From: Lentzea pudingi
Lineage (GTDB): Bacteria; Actinomycetota; Actinomycetes; Mycobacteriales; Pseudonocardiaceae
Length of the DNA: 64,000 nucleotides
Assembly: GCF_014646255.1 (NCBI RefSeq)
Contig: NZ_BMNC01000008.1
Span: 62,001-126,000, forward strand
Direction of reading: 5' to 3'
Part shown: positions 24,425 through 32,149 of the stretch, one piece after another
Layout of the letters: the number at the start of each line of letters is the position of its first letter
How positions within the stretch are numbered: position 1 is the stretch's first letter
The notes under the pieces: model-generated
The model's input: only the letters and a program-made list of their open reading frames with translations
Told to the model about the DNA's origin: nothing
Database searches by the model: none
Translations under genes and position numbers: made by a program

Positions 24425-24479
24425 CCTGGGACGCTCGCCCCCGAGGAGGCGGGCCCGCTCGCCCGAGCCCCGAGGAGAG

Positions 24480-25250
24480 CTACTTGAGCGAGCAGGTTGC
24501 GAAGCGTTCCAGTCCCTCGGGCCGTGCCCCCACGCGGCCGATGGCGGTCTCGATGCGGTTCAGCGCCGCAACCCGCTTGTCCTTCAACGGACCGAGAATC
24601 GCGTTCTGCACGAAGTTCGGACCGCCCTGACCCACCGTGGTGCGCAGCCTCTCGTTCGCCTCGGCGATCTGCTTGTCGAGGTTGGCGAGCTCCCGCTGCA
24701 CCTCGGCCTGCGCGGCGGCCGGAGCCGCCGGAACGACCGGCTGGGGACATGCGATCGAGCTGCCCGCCGCCGTGCCGCCCGTGCCATTGTTGGAGCCGGT
24801 CGACGCCGGCTTCGAGGTCGCCGGTGGGGCGGCCACGGGCGGCGCCTGACCAAGTCCGCAGGTCGCGAACCTCTCCAGGCCCTCCGGCTTCTCAGCAACC
24901 CGGCCGATGGCGGTCTCGATGCGGTTCAGCGCCGCAACCCGCTTGTCCTTCAACGGGCCGAGAATCGCGTTCTGGACGAAGTTCGGCCCGCCTTCACCGG
25001 CCGACGTGCGCAGCCGGTTGTTCGCCTCGGCCATCTGCTTGTCCAGGTTGGCGAGCTCCCGCTGCACCTCCGCCTGCGCGGCGGCCGGCACCGCCGGGAC
25101 GACCGGCTGCGGGCACGCGATCGCACCGGTCCCGCTCTCTCCACCGGCGAAGGCGACAGCCGCGGTCACCGCCGTCAACGTCGCGGCGACAGCCACTCCG
25201 GCGACGATCACACGCTTGCTCCGCTGCGGTCGTGCATGCGCTCTCGACAT
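24480..25250 (-). CDS. Secreted protein of unknown function made of two near-identical helical repeats
   Basis: I do not recognise this 256-residue protein. The N-terminus (KRVIVAGVAVAATLTAVTAA) is a signal or anchor. Two copies of an about 87-residue unit follow (about 45-131 and 168-254), joined by a Pro/Ser/Gly linker. Each runs from ACPQPVVPA through QAEVQRELANLDKQ, GGPNFVQNAILGPLKDKRVA and ALNRIETAIGRV to GLERFATC, so each is a predicted helical unit bracketed by one Cys at either end. At the DNA level the copies are 366 bp apart and share a 55-base identical run (24536-24590 and 24902-24956), which indicates recent duplication or gene conversion. It lies between GH30 and a divergent alpha/beta-hydrolase-like gene. 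Confidence 0.75.
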   Translation of the reverse strand: MSRAHARPQRSKRVIVAGVAVAATLTAVTAAVAFAGGESGTGAIACPQPVVPAVPAAAQAEVQRELANLDKQMAEANNRLRTSAGEGGPNFVQNAILGPLKDKRVAALNRIETAIGRVAEKPEGLERFATCGLGQAPPVAAPPATSKPASTGSNNGTGGTAAGSSIACPQPVVPAAPAAAQAEVQRELANLDKQIAEANERLRTTVGQGGPNFVQNAILGPLKDKRVAALNRIETAIGRVGARPEGLERFATCSLK

Positions 25251-25328
25251 GTTCGAACCTCACGACTAGGGGACGTTTTCTGCCGGCATACCGGGATACG
25301 TACCGGGAAAGTGAAGGGTTCAACTACT

Positions 25329-25342
25329 TGTGAGCGTTCACA
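25329..25342. promoter_or_regulatory. LacI-type operator-like site, TGTGAGCGTTCACA
   Basis: This near-palindrome is the same as the site at 36129-36142 except for the last base and belongs to the AraR-like series. It lies between the divergent starts at 25250 and 25405 and could control both genes. Confidence 0.6.
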
Positions 25343-25404
25343 GCTTTTGGCATGCTCACGATCCATTCCGCAGTACCGCACCTGCGAAGAACCAGGGAAC
25401 AGCC

Positions 25405-26232
25405 ATGCCTTCAGCAGACAGAGTCGTGCACGAGCAGATCCCGTTGCGAGTTCGGGGAGTGAACCTCAGGGTCGCGTCGGTGCGCAGGGAGGGCGTCGAC
25501 GCCCCCGTCGTCTTCCTGCACGGGTTCGGCACGAGCAAGGAGGACTACCTCGACGTCCTGCAGCGGCACGACTTCGCCGGGAGGTCGTTCCTCGCCTACG
25601 ACGCGCCGGGTGCGGGTGCCACGGAGTGCGCCGACCTCGCCGCGGTGGACCTGCCGTTCCTCGCGGACGCCCTGCACGAGGTGCTCGACCACGCGGGCAT
25701 CGGACGGTTCCACGCCGTCGGGCACCTCACCGGCGCGCTCACGGTGCTCCTGCTGGCCCGCAGGGATCCGGGCCGGCTGCTGAGCTTCGTGAACATCAAG
25801 GGAGTCCTCGCGCCCGAGGACTGCGTGCTGAGCCGGGAGGCGTTGCGCCACCGCGACCCCGCCGCGTACGTGTTCGCGCTGGCCGAGCGCAGCCGCGAGA
25901 CCCCCTGCTACGGAGGCGGGCTCTACGCGGCGAACCTTCCCTCCAAGGTCCGCCGCGGCGCCATGCCCCCTCTGTTCCGTTCCATGGTCGAGCTCGCCGA
26001 CCACGAGAACCTGCTGCAGGGGTTCCTGTCACTGCCCTGCCCGAAGATGTACCTCTACGGCGAGCAGTGCGCGGGCCTGTCCTACCTGCCCCTGCTCGAC
26101 GCGAACGGGGTGGAGCTGGCGGAGATCCCGCACAGCGGGCAACTCCCCATGTACTCCAACCCCGTCGCGATGTGGCGGCAGATCGCCGAGTTCCACGCCC
26201 GTCAGTTGATTCCCAGCGCCAGGCGGTGGTAG
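25405..26232 (+). CDS. Alpha/beta-hydrolase-fold protein lacking the nucleophile serine
   Basis: This is a 275-residue cytoplasmic protein with the alpha/beta-hydrolase pattern: oxyanion strand VVFLHGFGTSKEDYLDVL, YDAPGAGAT, the elbow region HAVGHLTGALTVLLLARRDP and a late IPHSGQLPMYSNP. In active relatives the elbow is G-x-S-x-G; here it reads GHLTG, so Leu replaces Ser. The fold is clear but normal hydrolysis is unlikely. The protein may be a binding protein, or an enzyme of another mechanism. ATG 25405 has AGGGA upstream. Its 3' end overlaps araA on the other strand by 31 bp. An operator-like site lies 63 bp upstream of the start. Confidence 0.8.
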   Translation: MPSADRVVHEQIPLRVRGVNLRVASVRREGVDAPVVFLHGFGTSKEDYLDVLQRHDFAGRSFLAYDAPGAGATECADLAAVDLPFLADALHEVLDHAGIGRFHAVGHLTGALTVLLLARRDPGRLLSFVNIKGVLAPEDCVLSREALRHRDPAAYVFALAERSRETPCYGGGLYAANLPSKVRRGAMPPLFRSMVELADHENLLQGFLSLPCPKMYLYGEQCAGLSYLPLLDANGVELAEIPHSGQLPMYSNPVAMWRQIAEFHARQLIPSARRW

Positions 26233-27704
26233 GCGGAGTTCCAGCGCAGCCGGTCACCGAAGGAGGCCGGGGTCGTCGCGGAGTCGATCAGCACGAGCTC
26301 CGTGGCGGCCATCTGCGCGAAGTCCCGCAGCACCTCGGCTCCGACGGCCTGCGTCATCACCGTGTGGTGCGGTCCGCCCGCGGTGAGCCAGCACTCCGCT
26401 GACGTCGAAAGCGACGGCTCCGGCTTCCACACGGCCCGTGCGACCGGCAGCTTCGGCAGCGGCTCGTCCGGCTCCACGACCGTGACCTCGTTGGCCACCA
26501 ACCGGAACCGGTCGCCCATGTCGGCCAGGCCCACCACGACGGCGGGACCGGAGGCGGCGTCGAACACCAGCCGCACCGGGTCCTCCCGGTCCCCGATGCC
26601 CAGCGGGTGGATCTCGCACGACGGCTGGGCGGAGGCGATCGTCGGGCACACCTCGAGCATGTGCGCCCCGAGGATCTTCGGTTCACCCGGTCCGAAGTGG
26701 TAGGTGTAGTCCTCCATGAACGACGTGCCGCGGCCGGTGCCGGTGCCCATGGCCTTCACCGCGGCCAGCAACGCCGAGGTCTTCCAGTCGCCCTCGCCGC
26801 CGAAGCCGTAGCCGTCCGCCATCAGCCGCTGCACGGCGAGACCCGGCAGCTGCCGCAACCCGCCCAGGTCCTGGAAGTTCGTCGTGAACGCGCCGAACCC
26901 GCCGTCGTCCAGGAACGACCTCAGGCCGATCTCGATGCGGGCGGCGTAGCGCAGCGAGTCGTGCCGCTCTCCCCCGCGCGCCAGTTCCGGGCTCAGCCGG
27001 TAGGCCTCGGCGTAGTCGGCCACCAGGAGGTCGATGCGGGCGTCGGGCACCGCGTCGACCACGGCGACGAGGTCGTTGACGCCGTAGGTGTTGACCGAGA
27101 CGCCGAACCGCAGCTCCGCCTCGACCTTGTCGCCCTCGGTCACGGCGACGTCGCGCATGTTGTCGCCGAAGCGGGCCAGCTTCAGCCCGCGCAGGTGGGC
27201 CACGCCGGTGGCGGCGCGGGCCCAGCCGTCGATCCGGTCCGCCACCACGGGATCACTCGCGTGCCCCGCGACCGTCTTGCGCGCCACCCCGATCCGCGTC
27301 TGCACGTAGGCGAACTCGCGGTCGCCGTGCGCGGCCTGGTTGAGGTTCATGAAGTCCATGTCGATCGTGGACCACGGCAGCGCCTCGTTGAGCTGGGTGT
27401 GCAGGTGCAGCAGCGGTTTGCGCAGCAGGTCCAGCCCGGTGATCCACATCTTCGCCGGGGAGAACGTGTGCATCCACGCGATCACGCCGACGCACGACGG
27501 GTCGTTGTTCGCCTCCTGCATGACCTTGCGAATGGCGCCGGAGTCCGTCAGGACCGGCTTCCACACGATCTCCGCGCTGATCCGGCGGGAGTCGGCGAGC
27601 ATCCGCTGGATCTGCTGGGACTGCGCCGCGACCTGGTCGAGCGTCTCGGGGCCGTAGAGGTGCTGGCTGCCGGTGAGGAACCAGATCTGGGGCTTGTCCG
27701 CCAT
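26202..27704 (-). CDS. araA: L-arabinose isomerase
   Basis: This 500-residue cytoplasmic enzyme converts L-arabinose to L-ribulose. The N-terminus IWFLTGSQHLYGPETLDQV is diagnostic, as are CVGVIAWMHTFSPAKMWI, FGGEGDWKTSALLAAVKAMG (metal-binding Glu) and GTSFMEDYTYHFG. The length equals that of the E. coli enzyme. ATG 27704 has AAGGAGAG upstream. It is third in araB -> araD -> araA, 17 bp after araD. The 3' end overlaps the convergent alpha/beta-hydrolase gene. Confidence 0.97.
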   Translation of the reverse strand: MADKPQIWFLTGSQHLYGPETLDQVAAQSQQIQRMLADSRRISAEIVWKPVLTDSGAIRKVMQEANNDPSCVGVIAWMHTFSPAKMWITGLDLLRKPLLHLHTQLNEALPWSTIDMDFMNLNQAAHGDREFAYVQTRIGVARKTVAGHASDPVVADRIDGWARAATGVAHLRGLKLARFGDNMRDVAVTEGDKVEAELRFGVSVNTYGVNDLVAVVDAVPDARIDLLVADYAEAYRLSPELARGGERHDSLRYAARIEIGLRSFLDDGGFGAFTTNFQDLGGLRQLPGLAVQRLMADGYGFGGEGDWKTSALLAAVKAMGTGTGRGTSFMEDYTYHFGPGEPKILGAHMLEVCPTIASAQPSCEIHPLGIGDREDPVRLVFDAASGPAVVVGLADMGDRFRLVANEVTVVEPDEPLPKLPVARAVWKPEPSLSTSAECWLTAGGPHHTVMTQAVGAEVLRDFAQMAATELVLIDSATTPASFGDRLRWNSAYHRLALGIN

Positions 27705-27721
27705 GTGCTCTCCTTCTGGGC

Positions 27722-28375
27722 TCACTGGCCGTAAACGTTCTGGTAGCGCTCGTAGAGCTTGTCGACGTCCCGCTTGTCGATCACGTCGGGCTTGCCGAGC
27801 TGGAGTGCGAAGTGGACGGTGCGGGCGACGTCCTCCAGCAGCACCGCGGCCTTCACGGCCGCCTTCGCGGTCGCGCCGACGGTGAACGGGCCGTGGTTGC
27901 GCATCAGCACGGCCTTGGACCTGCTGGTGCGCAGGGTGTCGACGATGCCCTTGCCGATCGAGTCGTCGCCGATCAGCGCGAACGGCCCGACCGGCACGTC
28001 GCCGCCGAACTCGTCCGCGATCATCGTCAGCACGCACGGGATGGGCTCCCCGCGCGCGGCCCACGCTGTGGCGTAAGGAGAATGCGTGTGCACGACACCG
28101 CCGACGTCGGGCATGTGCCGGTAGACGTACGCGTGCGCCGCCGTGTCGCTCGACGGCGCCAGCTCGCCTTCCTTCAGGTTGCCGTGCAGGTCGGTCACGA
28201 CCATCGCGTGCGGACCGAGCTCGTCGTAGGACACACCGGACGGCTTGATCACCATCAGCTCGTGGCCGGGCACGCGGGCCGACACGTTTCCTGCCGTCCA
28301 GCTCACCAGCTCGTAGCGGGTCAGCTCGCGGTGCAGGTCGGCGACCGTGCGGCGCAGCTCTGCGGTGGGAGACAT
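27722..28375 (-). CDS. araD: L-ribulose-5-phosphate 4-epimerase
   Basis: This 217-residue class II aldolase-like enzyme converts L-ribulose 5-phosphate to D-xylulose 5-phosphate. Zinc-ligand histidines appear in VVHTHSPYATAW and MRNHGPF; substrate motifs are WTAGNVSARVPG and VIKPSGVSYDEL. The start ATG shares one base with the araB stop (TGATG), so translation is coupled. It completes the arabinose pathway into the pentose phosphate route. Confidence 0.96.
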   Translation of the reverse strand: MSPTAELRRTVADLHRELTRYELVSWTAGNVSARVPGHELMVIKPSGVSYDELGPHAMVVTDLHGNLKEGELAPSSDTAAHAYVYRHMPDVGGVVHTHSPYATAWAARGEPIPCVLTMIADEFGGDVPVGPFALIGDDSIGKGIVDTLRTSRSKAVLMRNHGPFTVGATAKAAVKAAVLLEDVARTVHFALQLGKPDVIDKRDVDKLYERYQNVYGQ

Positions 28376-30048
28376 CAGCTCTTCCCCTCCAGAGCGGCGC
28401 GGCGGTACTCGCGCAGCCGGTGCATGACATCGTTGGCACCGCGGCCGAAGTAGTCGTGCAGCTCCTGGTAGTCGAGGAAGAGCCGTTCGTACGCCTCGAC
28501 GTTCTTCTGCACGGGCGTGAAGACGTTGCGCCGTACGGATCCCATCGCGGCGGCGGCCTCGCGGATGTCTTTGTGCGCGCCCGCGGCCACGGCGGCGTGC
28601 ATCGCGGAGCCGAGGGCAGGCCCCTGCGCCGAGCCGATCACCGACAGCGGCAGGTTCACGACGTCGGCGTAGATCTGCATCAGCAGCGTGTTCTTGGTGA
28701 GCCCGCCGGCGATCACGAGCTCCGTGACCGGGACGCCGGAGTCGGTGAAGGTGTCGACGATGACGCGCGTGCCGAACGCCGTGGCCTCGAGCAGGGCGCG
28801 GTAGACGTCCTCGGCCTTCGTGGCGAGCGTCTGGCCGACGACCACACCGGACAGTTCGTGGTCGACCAGCACGGACCTGTTGCCGCTGTGCCAGTCGAGC
28901 GCGACGAGCCCGTGCTCGCCGACCTCCTGCCGTGCGGCCAGTTCCGAGAGCAGCTCGTGCACGCTGATGCCGCGTTCGGCGGCCTCCTCGTGGTAGCTCG
29001 GCGGCACCTGGTTGCGCAGGAACCACGCGAAGATGTCCCCGACGCCGCTCTGCCCGGCCTCGTACCCCCACAGCCCCGGCACGATGCCGCCGTCGACGAC
29101 GCCGCACATGCCCGGGACCTCGTGCAGCTCCTCGCCGCTCATCACGTGGCAGGTGGAGGTGCCCATGATCGCGACCATCTGGCCGGGCCCGACGGCCTGC
29201 GCGGCGGGCGCGGTGACGTGGGCGTCGACGTTGCCGACCGACACCGCGATGCCCTGCTTGAGGCCGGTCCATTCCGCTGCTTGAGTTGTGAGCGTGCCCG
29301 CCTTGTCGCCCAGCGCGGACAGCGGGTGGTCGAGCTTGTCCGCGACGAAGCCCGCGAACTCGGGGTTGAGGCTCTTCAGGAACTCCTCGCCCGGGTAAGC
29401 ACCGTCCTGGTGGATGCCCTTGTACCCGGCCGTGCAGGCGTTGCGCGTGTAGGTGCCGGTGAGCTGCCAGACGATCCAGTCCGCGGCCTCGACCCAGTGC
29501 TCCATGGCCGCGTAGACCTCGGGCGCCTCTTCGAGCACCTGCAGCCCCTTGGCGAACTCCCACTCCGAGGAGATGAGTCCGCCGTAGCGCGCGAGCCAGG
29601 GCTCCTTGCGCTGACGGGCCAGCTCGTTGATCCGGTCGGCCTGCGGCTGGGCGGCGTGGTGACGCCACAGCTTGATGTAGGCGTGCGGGTTCTCCGCGAA
29701 CTCCGGCAGATCGCACAACGGCGTGCCGTCCCCGGTGACCGGCACCATCGTGCAGGCGGTGAAGTCGGTCCCGATGCCGATCACCTGGTCCGCGGAGATC
29801 CCGGCCGCCTCGACGGCCTGCGGGACGGCGGTGCGCAGGACGTCGAGGTAGTCGGCCGGGACCTGCAGTGCCCACTCCGGCGGCAACGGCCGGCCGGTGG
29901 CGGGCAAGACCTGGTCCACCACTCCGTGGCGGTAGTCGTGCACAGCGGTGCCGAGCTCGGCGCCGTCGCGGACGCGCACGACCACGGCGCGGCCGGACAG
30001 CGTGCCGAAGTCGACACCCACCACGCACGCGTCGCGGTCGATCGTCAT
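28375..30048 (-). CDS. araB: L-ribulokinase
   Basis: This 557-residue FGGY-family kinase phosphorylates L-ribulose. The N-terminal phosphate loop is VVGVDFGTLSGRAVVV; VDAHVTAPAAQAVGPGQMV and IAGGLTKNTLLMQIYADVV are typical ribulokinase segments. ATG 30048 is preferred; GTG 30057 in frame is possible. The perfect operator at 30066-30079 lies 17 bp upstream, where a bound repressor would block the operon araB -> araD -> araA. Confidence 0.96.
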   Translation of the reverse strand: MTIDRDACVVGVDFGTLSGRAVVVRVRDGAELGTAVHDYRHGVVDQVLPATGRPLPPEWALQVPADYLDVLRTAVPQAVEAAGISADQVIGIGTDFTACTMVPVTGDGTPLCDLPEFAENPHAYIKLWRHHAAQPQADRINELARQRKEPWLARYGGLISSEWEFAKGLQVLEEAPEVYAAMEHWVEAADWIVWQLTGTYTRNACTAGYKGIHQDGAYPGEEFLKSLNPEFAGFVADKLDHPLSALGDKAGTLTTQAAEWTGLKQGIAVSVGNVDAHVTAPAAQAVGPGQMVAIMGTSTCHVMSGEELHEVPGMCGVVDGGIVPGLWGYEAGQSGVGDIFAWFLRNQVPPSYHEEAAERGISVHELLSELAARQEVGEHGLVALDWHSGNRSVLVDHELSGVVVGQTLATKAEDVYRALLEATAFGTRVIVDTFTDSGVPVTELVIAGGLTKNTLLMQIYADVVNLPLSVIGSAQGPALGSAMHAAVAAGAHKDIREAAAAMGSVRRNVFTPVQKNVEAYERLFLDYQELHDYFGRGANDVMHRLREYRRAALEGKS

Positions 30049-30065
30049 GTCAGTCACCAGCTGAG

Positions 30066-30079
30066 TGTTATCGCTAACA
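30066..30079. promoter_or_regulatory. AraR-type operator upstream of araB
   Basis: TGTTATCGCTAACA is the exact reverse complement of the site at 32102-32115 ahead of the AraR-like LacI gene. This identity links the regulator to the araBDA operon. Confidence 0.88.
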
Positions 30080-31054
30080 ATCAGGGAGTCAAGATGTGCC
30101 TGATACATCGTGATTTCCCTGCGAGTGGGGGAAATGGGTGGGAGGTGAGCGCACGACAACGCGACGGCGCCGGGACCGGCTCGGATGGGGCGCGCGGTGG
30201 GGCGGGGCTGGCCGTGTGGGGGTGGGGTGACGGCCGAGGTCGGAGGTGGGGTGTGGGCCCGTGCGAACACGCACGCCTGGGACCGCCGCCGAGGTGCGGG
30301 ACGGGTGCGGGCAGCGCGTCCGAGGAGGCTTCCGAGGTCGGGGACGGGGTGCGGGCAGCGCCACGCATGGCCGAGACCGTCGGCGAGGTCGGGGACGGGT
30401 GCGGGCAGCGCCACGCATGGCCGAGACCGTCGGCGAGGTCGAAACCGAGTGCGAGCGGAGGAGTGCCGTGCCTGGGACCCGCCTACAATCCCCGCCGAGG
30501 CTGGGGCCGGGATGCGCCGGGGAACCGCGCTGCGGCCGCCGAAGCGCAGGCGGGGTGCGCCGGGGAACCGCGCTGCGGCCGCCGAGCCGCAGGCGGGGTG
30601 CGTCGGAAGCGTGCACTCGCGGAGGTCCGGAAGTGGTGCGCGGGAGCTCGCGCTCATCGAAGTCCGGGCGAGCGCACCCGGAGCCCGCGCTCGTCGAGCT
30701 CCGGCAGGGGTGTCGAAAGCCCGCGTTCAACGAATCCGGGCGGTGCGCTGGGACGCCGCTTGCCTGGACTCGCCGGGTCACCGCAAGGGTGGGCCACCGG
30801 CGGCAGCGGGCGACTGCGTGCCACCTGCCCCACGCGCTGGGTCGCGGCCGAGAGCCTCTCCCGTCAGCGACAGGCGAGCCCTCCCCCGCACGCCGCACTT
30901 CCGCATGGCCGGCATGGCGGCGAAGTCCCGCCGTCCGCGCCGCTCGCTTCGTTGAGCCGCGTCACGCCGCACCACCCGCAAGCGCAGGGCCACCTCGGGG
31001 CGAGGCCACGCCGCACCACCCGCAGGCGCGGCGAGGACGGCCCCGAACGCTCCT
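30080..31054. other. 975-bp gene-free region with several tandem repeats
   Basis: I see no credible gene between araB and the AraR-like gene. The open frames are Arg-rich, low-complexity and overlap on all strands. Repeats present: CCACGCATGGCCGAGACCGT at 30361 and 30411 (period 50); TGCGCCGGGGAACCGCGCTG at 30513 and 30556 (period 43); ACGCCGCACCACCCGCA at 30964 and 31008 (period 44). The araB promoter must lie at its left end. Confidence 0.7.
30361..30598. repeat. Two families of short tandem GC-rich repeats
   Basis: Two 50-bp units begin at 30361 and 30411, and two 43-bp units begin at 30513 and 30556. Within each family the copies are nearly identical. They have no CRISPR-like spacing and no coding pattern. 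Confidence 0.7.
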
Positions 31055-32068
31055 CTAGCGGGGCGGTGGCGCCACGCTCTCCCGCTTCACCAGCTTCGGT
31101 GCCACGTGCCGGCGCGGCCGGGCCGTCTCGCCGTCGCTGATCTGCTCGAGCAGCAGGCCGAGCGTCTCGTGTGCCACGGCGGCGAAGTCCGGGCGCACGG
31201 TCGTGAGTGGCGGGATGAAATAGGCCGCTTCCGGCACGTCGTCGAAGCCGACGACACTCACGTCGTGCGGCACCTTGCGGCCTCGTTCGCTCATCGCCCG
31301 CAGCACGCCGAGGGCGAGGTGGTCGTTGGAGCAGAACACCGCCGTGACCTCGGGCATCCTGGCCAGCATCTGTCCTGCCCGGTAGCCGGAGGCGGCACTC
31401 CAGTCGGCCGCCACCACCGGCGGGACCTCGGCGCCGCACGCGTCGAGGGCCGCGCGCCAGCCCTGCACCCTGCCCGCCGCGTCGAACCAGTCGGCGGGGC
31501 CCGAGACGTGCCAGACGGTTTCGTGGCCCGCGTCCATCAGGTGTTTCGTGGCCTCGAACGCTCCGGTTCCCTGGTCGACGGTGACCAGCGGGGTCGGGCG
31601 GTCCGGGTCGCCGTCCACGGTCACTAGCGGGACGCCGGCCGGGACGTCGGCCAGTGCGTCGGCCGCGGACGAGTTCGGGGCGATCACCACGATGCCCGCC
31701 ACCCGCTGGTCGCGGTGGCGTTCCACGGCCGCGGCGATCGAGTCGCGGTCGAGCACCTTGACCCTGCCGACGCTGACCGCGAACCCGGCCTCTCCCGCCG
31801 CCTCCTCGAAGGCGGACAGGAGCGAGGCCGGGCCGTACAGGGTCGAGTTCTGCGCCACGACGCCGATGAGCTGCGTCTTGCCGGTGACCAGCGCGCGGGC
31901 CGCCCGGTTGGGGCGGTAGTCGAGCTCCTTGATGGCGGCCTGCACGCGCAACCTGGTCTGCTCACGGACGTTCGGGTGGTTGTTGAGCACACGCGAGACC
32001 GTCTGGTGCGACACCCCGGCGAGTCGAGCGACATCGGTCATCGCGGGGTCACGCGAGGTCTTCTCCAC
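31055..32068 (-). CDS. AraR-like LacI-family repressor of arabinose genes
   Basis: This 337-residue regulator starts at GTG 32068 (GGAGAC upstream), because a longer frame would run through the operator at 32102-32115. The helix-turn-helix is MTDVARLAGVSHQTVSRVLN, with hinge DYRPNRAARALVTGKTQLIG. The effector domain ends VGFDDVPEAAYFIPPLTTV, which is typical of pentose or arabinose regulators. An identical operator precedes araB and variants precede GH30, GH51 and the YtfQ-type importer, so it is probably the local arabinose repressor that also controls itself. Effector identity is inferred. Confidence 0.88.
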   Translation of the reverse strand: MEKTSRDPAMTDVARLAGVSHQTVSRVLNNHPNVREQTRLRVQAAIKELDYRPNRAARALVTGKTQLIGVVAQNSTLYGPASLLSAFEEAAGEAGFAVSVGRVKVLDRDSIAAAVERHRDQRVAGIVVIAPNSSAADALADVPAGVPLVTVDGDPDRPTPLVTVDQGTGAFEATKHLMDAGHETVWHVSGPADWFDAAGRVQGWRAALDACGAEVPPVVAADWSAASGYRAGQMLARMPEVTAVFCSNDHLALGVLRAMSERGRKVPHDVSVVGFDDVPEAAYFIPPLTTVRPDFAAVAHETLGLLLEQISDGETARPRRHVAPKLVKRESVAPPPR

Positions 32069-32101
32069 TGGCGGTCTCCGATCCTTGATCTGCGCCGGTG
32101 A

Positions 32102-32115
32102 TGTTAGCGATAACA
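32102..32115. promoter_or_regulatory. AraR-type operator upstream of the AraR-like gene
   Basis: TGTTAGCGATAACA is a near-perfect 14-bp palindrome 33 bp upstream of GTG 32068 and 34 bp downstream of the GH43 stop. It supports autoregulation. Confidence 0.85.
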
Positions 32116-32149
32116 CCAGGCCGGCATCGATGCAGTGCTCATTGTCCAC

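Noticed and set aside
30246..31058. Open frames of 250-270 codons in the repeat-rich gap
   Set aside because: They are Arg-rich, low in complexity, made of the tandem repeats and overlap each other on both strands; no start signal or domain supports them.
31055..32149. AraR-like protein starting at 32149
   Set aside because: That start would place the operator 32102-32115 inside the coding region and add a non-homologous leader; GTG 32068 has a ribosome-binding site.
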